Shown here one piece after another: positions 43,820-50,908 of a DNA stretch of 64,000 nt (positions within the stretch are counted from its first letter, which is position 1; the number at the start of each line of letters is the position of its first letter). This stretch comes from Thiomonas sp. (GTDB taxonomy: Bacteria > Pseudomonadota > Gammaproteobacteria > Burkholderiales > Burkholderiaceae). Location of the stretch: NCBI GenBank assembly GCA_027443745.1, contig DAIAZB010000030.1, positions 1 to 64,000 of the forward strand, read 5' to 3'. The notes below the pieces were generated by a model that did no database searches, was not told the DNA's origin, and was given only the letters and a program-made list of their open reading frames with translations. The position numbers were made by a program, and so were the translations under genes.

Positions 43820-44290
43820 TCACGGCGTCTTGTAGGGGAAGAGGACTCCTTTCGGCCCAGTTGAGCGATCGAACGCTGTCTTCGGAGCAGTTCCCTTGGG
43901 TCCAGCGCCAACCTTTGAAACCGCCCAGGATGGCCCATGCGGCTCGGCGTGAGCATCAGCCTTGATTGGCAGCACTTGCGGCTGTACAACGCCGCTCCTC
44001 AGTATGACCGCATGCGGCGGCGGCACCAACGTGCCGGGGTCGATTGTTTCACCAGCCTCGAGCTCGATGGTGATGTCGTAAAGATCTGACGGCATGCATT
44101 GCAAGACGTTGCATGCGAACGTGACGAACCTCAGGTCTGTGGCGGGCGGATCGTCTTTTTCAAAGCGCGTCGCGTGCGAACTAGACATGGGGTAGCCCGC
44201 ATCAACCATGCGGCGCGCAAACTCGCTCGCGCTGCGAATGCGTCGCTTGCGCAACAACTCGGACAGCCGGTTCTTAAGCGTGATCTTCAT
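43820..44290 (-). CDS. XRE-like helix-turn-helix regulator of the recombinase module
   Basis: Start at 44290 (MKITLKNRLSELLRKRRIRS) inside the end of the upstream recombinase, a 17-base overlap that implies coupling. Of 156 residues the first 75 form a Cro-type helix-turn-helix (SASEFARRMVDAGYPMSSSHATRFEKDDPPATDLRFVTFACNVLQCMPSDLYDI in parts); the rest is low-complexity, rich in Pro, Gly and Lys. Likely controls recombinase expression, perhaps through the ATTGC-N7-GCAAT operator upstream of the module. Confidence 0.7.
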   Translation of the reverse strand: MKITLKNRLSELLRKRRIRSASEFARRMVDAGYPMSSSHATRFEKDDPPATDLRFVTFACNVLQCMPSDLYDITIELEAGETIDPGTLVPPPHAVILRSGVVQPQVLPIKADAHAEPHGPSWAVSKVGAGPKGTAPKTAFDRSTGPKGVLFPYKTP

Positions 44291-45455
44291 GGTCAATCTC
44301 TGCAGTCGTGCGGTTGATGGCTTCGGAGAAGATGGTGATGGCCCGAGCGACCTCGTCGCCAATGTTCTGTGGATTGGCGTGACAGTAGGTTCCATACGTT
44401 GTGGATAGATACTCATGACCGAGCTGGTGTCGCAGTCCTTCGGCGCCAAGGATGTCCTTCATCAGCGTCGCATAGGTGTGCCGCAGCATATGCGGCTTGA
44501 CTCGGAACGGGATCGCGGCGAGTGCAGCGATGTCTCGGAGCGAGCGCCTGACTTGCTCTGTGCACAGCGGTCTGCCGCGCTCGGAAAGGAACAGCAGTGT
44601 CGGGTCGGGTGTATTGACGCTCAGAAACACTGGCCTGACGTCCTGGATGTACCACTCCATGACAATCCTGACCAGCGGGTTGATCAACCGGACGATGCGC
44701 CGTTTGCGGCCTTTCCCGAATACGCTCAGTAGCGCGTAAGCGCCGAACTGAGGCTGCCCAGAATCGGGCAGCCAGTCCGTAGTTTTTAAGTTGACGAGTT
44801 CATCGACGCGAATACCTGTGAGAAGCATGAGCGTTATCATCACTCTGTCGCGGCGCAAAGGGTTGAAGGCCTTGCTGCGAGATTGCTCAGCCAACTTGAT
44901 CTGGCAATCGTACGTGTCGATGAGCTTGTCGCATTGCTGGGCTGTCAGGGGCCGAATCTCTTGCCGGCGCTCGTACCGTTTCCGTTTGATCGCAACGGCG
45001 TTTTCCTGGGTGACAAAGCGCTGTGGCTGCTTGCCAAATCTCCGATGAATCTCATTCTTGATGCTGAGCGAGTCAAGCAGATAGGTCTGGAATGCCCGCA
45101 GGTAAGTGATGTATGTGGATTGCCTGCCAAGGCCGATGCCATCCGCCACCACCTTGTGCGCGAGAAACTCATCCAGGTCTTGCTCAGTCCATTCCCAGGG
45201 CGGCTGCCCGACGTAACGTGAGAACGCGCCGAGCGCGCCCATAGCGATCGCGACGGTACGCTTCGCGTTTGCCTGGGTACCAAGGAGATGCTTTTCAAAC
45301 AGAGAGAACAGAAGCTCTGCGTGCTCGGCCTCGTCCTTCCGGACCGGCCTTGCGCGGCTGCCATGAGCCGCTGGCGGCACGCTCCCCGTTCCGTCAGGGC
45401 CTGCAGATTGCACTGGCATGTTGCCCTGCGCAATTGTGACGATATTATCCACCAT
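44274..45455 (-). CDS. Tyrosine recombinase (phage-integrase family)
   Basis: A 393-residue integrase with SAM-like core-binding domain (about 45-130, AMGALGAFSRYVGQPPWEWTEQDLDEFL) and catalytic domain with LLTGIRVDELVNL (Arg I), FGKGRKRRIVRL (Lys beta-hairpin), PHMLRHTYATLM (HxxR) and GHEYLSTTYGTYCH (His and the nucleophilic Tyr). All catalytic residues are present. The first ATG is at 45455; a start at 45419 with AGGG upstream fits the visible promoter better. First gene of a four-gene minus-strand module (recombinase, XRE, degenerate recombinase, GIY-YIG) that may mobilise the surrounding DNA. Confidence 0.88.
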   Translation of the reverse strand: MVDNIVTIAQGNMPVQSAGPDGTGSVPPAAHGSRARPVRKDEAEHAELLFSLFEKHLLGTQANAKRTVAIAMGALGAFSRYVGQPPWEWTEQDLDEFLAHKVVADGIGLGRQSTYITYLRAFQTYLLDSLSIKNEIHRRFGKQPQRFVTQENAVAIKRKRYERRQEIRPLTAQQCDKLIDTYDCQIKLAEQSRSKAFNPLRRDRVMITLMLLTGIRVDELVNLKTTDWLPDSGQPQFGAYALLSVFGKGRKRRIVRLINPLVRIVMEWYIQDVRPVFLSVNTPDPTLLFLSERGRPLCTEQVRRSLRDIAALAAIPFRVKPHMLRHTYATLMKDILGAEGLRHQLGHEYLSTTYGTYCHANPQNIGDEVARAITIFSEAINRTTAEIDHEDHA

Positions 45456-45462
45456 AGGATAA

Positions 45463-45491
45463 GTTATTGCATATCAAGCAATATTTGTCAA
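45463..45491 (-). promoter_or_regulatory. Promoter and ATTGC-N7-GCAAT operator of the recombinase
   Basis: On the minus strand a consensus -35 TTGACA (45491-45486) lies 17 bases from AATAAC (45468-45463). Between and over them is the inverted repeat ATTGC-N7-GCAAT (45466-45482), placed to block polymerase. This suggests autorepression, perhaps by the XRE protein of the module. If transcription starts near 45456 the 45455 ATG would be almost leaderless, an argument for the 45419 start. Confidence 0.5.
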
Positions 45492-45676
45492 GTCCATGCA
45501 ACACCCGCGCGGCGAGTGCAGTCTGAGCGCATCGTCAGCCCCGCCGACCATCCGCTGCACCTCGCGCCGCAACGATCGCACGCAACGACCACGGGTCTGG
45601 AGGGATGAGAAAACCTGCACACCACGCAATAATCTTGCATGGAAAGATCCATAATAGGTTGGATATCTGTGAAAAC

Positions 45677-45705
45677 GTTTTCCCCGCACACGCGGGGATT
45701 GCTCG
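45677..45705. CRISPR. Solitary type I-E-like repeat (29 bases)
   Basis: The 29-base stretch contains TTCCCCGCACACGCGGGGAT and matches about 24 of 29 positions of common type I-E repeats (GTGTTCCCCGC... ...GGATGAACCG). Only one copy is present, without spacers or cascade genes. It may be a relic repeat, a convergent hairpin or a promoter-proximal stem. It is unrelated in sequence to the 37-base repeat of the nearby type V array. Confidence 0.4.
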
Positions 45706-45750
45706 ACACTATGCGATGCATACGCGGCTCAAGAATTCCAGGACAAGGGC

Positions 45751-46527
45751 ATGAATAACAAGGCACAAGCAGAATCGCAGCAGGAGTGGTTGCGATGGGC
45801 GCCACAGTCCATTCATACCGAGCATGAAGCCATTGAACGGTTTGAGCAGGCCGAAAGACGGTGGTGGACAGAGTGCCGCGAAGCCACCGTGCGCGCACAC
45901 GAACAGGGCTATGTTGTGATGCTCGGAGCCGGTCGTCATGCAAGGCATGAGAGTGCCCATGCGACCTATCAGGAAGCCGAGCAAGCGGCCCTTGAAGCGG
46001 TGCAAAATGCCAGGCACCTCGCTTTGGGAATCATCCGGGCCAAGATCCTGCACGGATGGCACGACAGCACACCGTTCATGGGCGCGACGCTGGGCACAGC
46101 GGAGCGCGACATTCCCATACTGATTCGGAGAGCACCATGCTCGAACGACGAATTGGGAAAGGACACGGACGGCAACACCAGCGAACCGCCTGTCGTTGCC
46201 ATATACCGAGGCGAATCAGTTGAGCGCCCAAGCGTGCAAATCACGTGGGATGACGAACGTTCACGCTCTGAACTGGCGGCGCGCTATGCGTCGGGAATGC
46301 ACCGCAAACAGCAGGAGGTCGCGGTGGCTTTGCGTCAGTTTGCGCAGAAGACTGCTACAACTGACCTTGTCATGGGCACACGGATGAAATGTCAGGAGGT
46401 GGCTACAGTAGACGGCGAGCACGTGGTACTTCTTGGACCTGTGCGACTCGATCCTGCAGGAGACGCTGAGGCAAGAGTAGCTCTACAAGATGGGGCGAGA
46501 GTTTGGCTGCCTGTAAGCGCATTTTGA
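45751..46527 (+). CDS. Unrecognised protein upstream of the CRISPR array (258 residues)
   Basis: MNNKAQAESQQEWLRWAPQS begins a helical, Glu-, Ala- and Trp-rich N-terminal half (HEAIERFEQAERRWWTECREATVRAHEQG in parts), with a beta-rich C-terminal third (EVATVDGEHVVLLGPVRLD, ARVALQDGARVWLPVSAF). No family motif. The stop is 35 bases before the first CRISPR repeat, with a GCCGG-GAT-CCGGC hairpin at 46531-46543 between them. Its transcript might run into the array, which is otherwise short of leader sequence. No functional claim. Confidence 0.6.
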   Translation: MNNKAQAESQQEWLRWAPQSIHTEHEAIERFEQAERRWWTECREATVRAHEQGYVVMLGAGRHARHESAHATYQEAEQAALEAVQNARHLALGIIRAKILHGWHDSTPFMGATLGTAERDIPILIRRAPCSNDELGKDTDGNTSEPPVVAIYRGESVERPSVQITWDDERSRSELAARYASGMHRKQQEVAVALRQFAQKTATTDLVMGTRMKCQEVATVDGEHVVLLGPVRLDPAGDAEARVALQDGARVWLPVSAF

Positions 46528-46562
46528 CCGGCCGGGATCCGGCAGATCCGCATGATGTCGCA

Positions 46563-47034
46563 GTCGCAACTACCAGGCCGCTGCGATGGCCGTTGGAACC
46601 CTGGGACTGAACGTCACCTCGTTTGAACCCAACCCGTCGCAACTACCAGGCCGCTGCGATGGCCGTTGGAACCCACCCATTGCGATCCCCAGTGCGTGGA
46701 CTCTGCTGGTCGCAACTACCAGGCCGCTGCGATGGCCGTTGGAACAAGAAAATCGCGGGGGGTGCAAAATGACCCCCGAGGTCGCAACTACCAGGCCGCT
46801 GCGATGGCCGTTGGAACATCTTACGGCCCTCGCGGGCCGTGCCCCTATAGGTGTCGCAACTACCAGGCCGCTGCGATGGCCGTTGGAACTCGGTTCGCGG
46901 GACGCCGGTAAGCGCATCCCTATAGTCGCAACTACCAGGCCGCTGCGATGGCCGTTGGAACAAGGCGCTGCGCCGGCAGGCTTCACGCTCGCAGCGTGTC
47001 GCAACTACCAGGCCGCTGCGATGGCCGTTGGAAC
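46563..47034 (+). CRISPR. CRISPR array, 7 identical 37-bp repeats, 6 spacers
   Basis: Repeats start at 46563, 46636, 46709, 46781, 46853, 46925 and 46998 and appear identical (GTCGCAACTACCAGG... ...GGCCGTTGGAAC). Spacers are 36, 36, 35, 35, 35 and 36 bases and all differ. The repeat can fold through GGCC...GGCC and CCA...TGG pairing near its 3' side, and the GGAAC 3' end favours transcription on the plus strand; then the array converges with the Cas12m gene 127 bases away. No degenerate terminal repeat marks the old end. No anti-repeat for a tracrRNA was found, which fits Cas12m. Confidence 0.97.
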
Positions 47035-47161
47035 TGTACCACAGCCAACTGTGCGGAAACAGGCCGCGGGCGACGCAATTCGCGCGAACCAGCCGAAATG
47101 CAAGAACGAAAACCGCCGCAAGCGGGGTCCATCGAACGGGCATTGAGGTGGAATCAAAGGG

Positions 47162-49078
47162 TTACGTCTCGCGCGAACCCGCCGTGTTCTCGCCGTCGAT
47201 TGTGGTTCGCGCACGATTGGCCACCCGAGCGGCGTGCATCTTCGCCAGCTTGCCCCGTTTCTTCTCCTCTGCGGCGTGACGGAGCGCCAACGTCTCTTGC
47301 CAGAACGCTTCCGTCGCCTCCTCGAGCTGCTCGTTTCCAGCCTGCCACGCCCGGGCGGCCCCATTACGCTTCCGGTCCACCACGGCACCACAATCCGCGC
47401 AATGGAGCACCTGGCCATCCGTATCATCCCCCTTGGTCGATCCGCCACAGTACGCGCATCGCGCCGTGGTTTCGCCCGTCAGTTCCAGGACGGCACAGTC
47501 GGCCTTGACGGCTGCCTGACGGATCGCGGACTCGAGTTCGTAGAGTGCGGCAACGACACGCCCGGCCCGGGCTTTCCGGGCCAGATCGGTGCGCTCGCCG
47601 GTACGCTCGTCCAGGACGAGCGCGGCATCGGCGAGGTTGAGGGGTTCGATCAGGATGGCGCTGTACCGGGATGCGAGATCCTTGGCCACTTCGCGGTAGT
47701 ACGTCTTCCGTGCTGCACGCGCACGTCGTGCACCATGCGCGCTGGCCTGCCAGTCCAGTCGGTCGATTTTGCGCCATTGCTCAAGCCAGTCTGGCACTTC
47801 CAGGCTGGCGGCGCGCAGCAACGCGCAGAACCGGTGCAGGCGGCGCGGCGCAACGTGCGTGGCGGGTAACCGCCGCAGGATCTGGAACTCGTTCGCGGCT
47901 TTGGCGAGGGCCTCGCCGGCGTCATCCTTCGGCGTGACTTCGGCTGTATCCGGGATCGTGGTGAGCGCCTGGGGCCACTGATCCCAGGACTTGAACGCGG
48001 CGACCACACCATCCCGCGCCTGGCTACGCTTCGACTCGCACTCCGCAGCGGATTTGAGACGAAGCTCGATTTGCGGCGGAAGCTGCAACAGCCGAGCCAA
48101 GCCAGGGTCGGATCCATCGGTGATGGCGGCGATACGCCGTCCGGAAACATCAGCCGACCAGCCGAAGTGCACGGCCACCAGCGGCTTCCTGCCTTCGGTC
48201 GCGGTCACTTCGGCCCGCGGCGTCTTTACCTGCAACTGCACCGCCCACTTATAGTCACGCCCGATCCTGCGACGGATCAGGCGCGCCAAGCCGATGCTTG
48301 CATCATCCGGCAGTGGCCGATGGTACTGCCAGGTGCCGTGCACGTAGGACTGCGCACTGGCGGCCCCGAGACGGAAGCCGAACTGTCCGTAGGCGCGCCG
48401 GCCACAGCCGCCCGAGGGTTTCAGCTGAAGCTCGGAATGACCGCCCTGCAGGAACGTCGCGGCCGGAACACCGCCGGCCGCTGTGAATTGCAACGTCAGC
48501 GAGTCCTGGTCTTTCTCGTCGGCGCGGGCGAAACGCGGGGCCTGCCCGCGCACGAAGGATTTCTTGAACGCCATGAGCGCTGCATCGAGCGTGGCATTGG
48601 CCGTCGCCCAGCCAAGGCCATCAGCGACCGCCTTGCACCGCAGCCGGTAGGTTTCGCAGGTCGCGCGTTTCCCGATCCGGTCGAAGAAGCGGGTCTGGAT
48701 CTCGGCTTTGTGGGCCTGTCGCGCCCCTTTGCTCAGCTGAGCGAGTTCGGTCCACAGCGCGCGGCGCTCGATGGCGGCGGTGCGCATGCCATCCTCGTCG
48801 TTCTCGGCACGGGATGCGTCAAAAGCATCCGTCAGAGCCTCGATCCGAGTCTGTAGGGCCTGAGCCTCGGGACCGGCTTTCTCGATCACGAACACACGCA
48901 GCTCGTCCACGACGGACCGGATACAGGCCACCAGATCGTTGTAGAGACGGCGCGATTTGTGCACTTGGTCGAGGACGACAGGCAAGCAGTCCTTGTCGAC
49001 CCGAGCGCCGTATTCGTAAACCATCACGTCGGAAACAGGATGCGGCGCAGGCCGAAGTTTCATCGACAGCATGTCCAT
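47162..49078 (-). CDS. cas12m: Cas12m effector (type V-M CRISPR), RuvC H-E-D
   Basis: Start at 49078 chosen because GAGGAG lies just upstream, directly after the preceding stop; 638 residues. N-terminal helical/wedge region with YEYGARVDKDCLPVVLDQVHKSRRLYNDLV, then HGTWQYHRPLPDDASI...DYKWAVQLQV, which resembles characterised Cas12m from Mycolicibacterium. RuvC-I reads LVAVHFGWSADVSGRRIAAI with His304 where nucleases have Asp; RuvC-II has Glu478 (AILIEPLN); the zinc ribbon CAYC...CADC (541, 544, 560, 563) precedes RuvC-III Asp568 (VVDRKRNGAARAW). Characterised Cas12m proteins share the ALHLGW-type His and bind DNA without cleaving it, silencing transcription. The same is inferred here. It is next to the array and follows a helix-hairpin-helix gene. 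Confidence 0.92.
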   Translation of the reverse strand: MDMLSMKLRPAPHPVSDVMVYEYGARVDKDCLPVVLDQVHKSRRLYNDLVACIRSVVDELRVFVIEKAGPEAQALQTRIEALTDAFDASRAENDEDGMRTAAIERRALWTELAQLSKGARQAHKAEIQTRFFDRIGKRATCETYRLRCKAVADGLGWATANATLDAALMAFKKSFVRGQAPRFARADEKDQDSLTLQFTAAGGVPAATFLQGGHSELQLKPSGGCGRRAYGQFGFRLGAASAQSYVHGTWQYHRPLPDDASIGLARLIRRRIGRDYKWAVQLQVKTPRAEVTATEGRKPLVAVHFGWSADVSGRRIAAITDGSDPGLARLLQLPPQIELRLKSAAECESKRSQARDGVVAAFKSWDQWPQALTTIPDTAEVTPKDDAGEALAKAANEFQILRRLPATHVAPRRLHRFCALLRAASLEVPDWLEQWRKIDRLDWQASAHGARRARAARKTYYREVAKDLASRYSAILIEPLNLADAALVLDERTGERTDLARKARAGRVVAALYELESAIRQAAVKADCAVLELTGETTARCAYCGGSTKGDDTDGQVLHCADCGAVVDRKRNGAARAWQAGNEQLEEATEAFWQETLALRHAAEEKKRGKLAKMHAARVANRARTTIDGENTAGSRET

Positions 49079-49089
49079 ATCAGCTCCTC

Positions 49090-49323
49090 TCACTGAAAGA
49101 CTTCAACGATGGATCGAGCACGCGCAGGGCCAATGCCTGGCACCGTACAAAGATCATCAGCGGAGGCTGCCGCTATGGCCTGGATCGAACCGAAGCGCTC
49201 AAGCAGGGCACGCGCCAGGCCAGCCGAAACACCGGGAATGCCTTCAAGTACATAGCTGCGAGCCGAGAGCAAGGCCTTGGGTTTGTCGGTTCGCAAGGCG
49301 AGGTCGTAGCCAAGCCCATGCAT
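49090..49323 (-). CDS. Small helix-hairpin-helix protein upstream of cas12m, possibly truncated ERCC4-type
   Basis: The 77-residue frame from ATG 49323 (MHGLGYDLALRTDKPKALLS) contains two helix-hairpin-helix motifs: LEGIPGVSAGLARALLERFG and LCTVPGIGPARARSIVEVF. Such a tandem (HhH)2 is the C-terminal DNA-binding module of ERCC4/Hef-type nucleases and of RuvA-like proteins; the preceding RTDKPKALLSARSYV also resembles the linker after an ERCC4 nuclease. The catalytic part is absent, and the TnpB gene ends eight bases before this start, so a larger gene may have been cut by the TnpB element. Its stop is followed directly by the cas12m ribosome site, implying co-translation. Confidence 0.65.
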   Translation of the reverse strand: MHGLGYDLALRTDKPKALLSARSYVLEGIPGVSAGLARALLERFGSIQAIAAASADDLCTVPGIGPARARSIVEVFQ

Positions 49324-49330
49324 CGGAGTC

Positions 49331-50908
49331 TCACCCCTCCACCCTCTGCGCCGGTCCAACCCGGCGCTGTCGAGTGGTGCGCGGCGGGGCCGCGCGATAG
49401 GCAGGTTCGCGGTTCATCGAGGTCGGCTGTCCGGCCGGCAATGTTCCGCCGGCCGCGCACGCGCCCTCTCCTCGCGCGTCAGTTCCCCGGCTCCTCCGGG
49501 TACGCCCAACGGAAGTCCTCAAGGGACGTCCGTCCGGGCCAGTTCCTGCGGCGAGCAGGCGCAAGCCTTCTCGCCGGATGTTCTGCGCCGCGTTGCTGTC
49601 GCGGTCGTGCTCGGTGCCGCAGCATTCGCAGCGCCAGTGGCGGTCGGCCAGTTTCAGGCCGGCGTGGATCTCGCCGCATGTCGAGCAGGTCTTGCTCGAC
49701 GGGTAGAAGCGGTCGACCGCGATGATCACCCGGCCGCGCCACTGCGCCTTGTACGCCAGTTGCCGGCGGATCTCGCCCAGGCCCGCGTCGCTGACGCCGC
49801 GCCGGAACGCCCTGCGGCCCATACTGCGCCCCATCGCCTTGACGGCCAGGTCTTCGATGCAGATCACTGCGGTATTGGCGACGACGACGGCCGTCATCTG
49901 GTGTTGGTGATTGCGCCGCAAGTCGCCGACTTTTGCGTGAAGCGTGCCGATCTGCGCCTTGCGCCGACGCATGCGGTTCGATGCCACGATGTGCGTGCCT
50001 TTCGGTATCCGTTTGGACGGGTCATGGCCATGGCGTACCAGCGCCGCATCGCGCTGGCGACCATAGCTTCGCTGGTACCGGCGAAGCCGCCGCAGATGCG
50101 CGGCCAGGTGCTTCGGCGCCGCGACCTTGCGGACCGCTTCACCGTCGTGGATCACGGCCGTGTCTTTCAGGCCCAGGTCGATCCCGATCGCTGCACTGCC
50201 CGCAGGGCTGGCCAGCGCCGGCACGCCATCGGCGGTGAAGCTGCCGAACCAGCGGCCCGCCGCATCGCGGCTAACGGTGACCGAGCGCAGCCGGCCGGGC
50301 ATCGCTTCGGTCACGCGAAAGCGCACCTTGCCGATGCCGTCCAGTTGAATCCGCCCCGTATCGCGGTCAACGAGCTCGCGCCGCTGATCGAGTGTGAAGC
50401 GCGCCGACCGCACGGTGCCGAACTTCTTGCGGCGTGGCCGCTTGGCGCGGCCGGCGAAGAAGTTCGTCCACGCCGTGTCGAAGTCGCGCAGGGTCTGGTC
50501 GAACGGCATGCGCGGCAGTTGCCCCAACCATGCGGTATCAGGAGCCTGCTTCAGCTGCGTGAACTCGCGACTCAACGACACCGCGTTGAGCTTCGTGCCA
50601 TCGGTGCGCCACGCTGCGTCCCTGCGCCGAAGTGCCCAGTTCCACACGTACCGCCGCGCCCCGAACAGGCGCAGCAACCGGCGTTCCTGCGCCGGCTTCA
50701 GGCGCAGCCGCACGCGGTACGCGCGCTCGACAGTGGCGGTGGATTCGGTCACGGCGAAATCAAAGCATGTGCCTGTCGCACGGGGTGAGACCACACCAGC
50801 ATGGCCGCGGACGCCCACCTCACTCACCAGCATCGCCGACATGGCTGGCCGGCGGCCGCCGGGCGGCACGCTCCGGTTCGATTCCATGGCCGGCGGGGGC
50901 GTCAGCAT
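49331..50908 (-). CDS. tnpB: TnpB, IS200/IS605-type RNA-guided nuclease, catalytically intact
   Basis: A long frame of 525 residues; the conserved TnpB body begins near TVERAYRVRLRLKPAQ, so a GTG at 50752 (473 residues) is a more natural start than 50908. RuvC residues are all present: Asp in AIGIDLGLKD, Glu in VICIEDLAVK, Asp in EHDRDSNAAQN, with zinc ribbon CSTCG...CECCG between. The C-terminal tail (TSVGRTRRSRGTDARGEGA) and beyond is the zone that in this family also encodes the guide (omega) RNA. No tnpA is adjacent. It lies upstream of the HhH and cas12m genes on the same strand. TnpB is the known ancestor type of Cas12. Confidence 0.92.
   Translation of the reverse strand: MLTPPPAMESNRSVPPGGRRPAMSAMLVSEVGVRGHAGVVSPRATGTCFDFAVTESTATVERAYRVRLRLKPAQERRLLRLFGARRYVWNWALRRRDAAWRTDGTKLNAVSLSREFTQLKQAPDTAWLGQLPRMPFDQTLRDFDTAWTNFFAGRAKRPRRKKFGTVRSARFTLDQRRELVDRDTGRIQLDGIGKVRFRVTEAMPGRLRSVTVSRDAAGRWFGSFTADGVPALASPAGSAAIGIDLGLKDTAVIHDGEAVRKVAAPKHLAAHLRRLRRYQRSYGRQRDAALVRHGHDPSKRIPKGTHIVASNRMRRRKAQIGTLHAKVGDLRRNHQHQMTAVVVANTAVICIEDLAVKAMGRSMGRRAFRRGVSDAGLGEIRRQLAYKAQWRGRVIIAVDRFYPSSKTCSTCGEIHAGLKLADRHWRCECCGTEHDRDSNAAQNIRREGLRLLAAGTGPDGRPLRTSVGRTRRSRGTDARGEGACAAGGTLPAGQPTSMNREPAYRAAPPRTTRQRRVGPAQRVEG

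Noticed and set aside
47035..47161. Possible tracrRNA between array and cas12m
   Set aside because: No segment complementary to the repeat was seen here, and Cas12m systems are not known to need one.
49607..50788. Plus-strand frame of 393 codons over tnpB
   Set aside because: Antisense of intact TnpB catalytic motifs.
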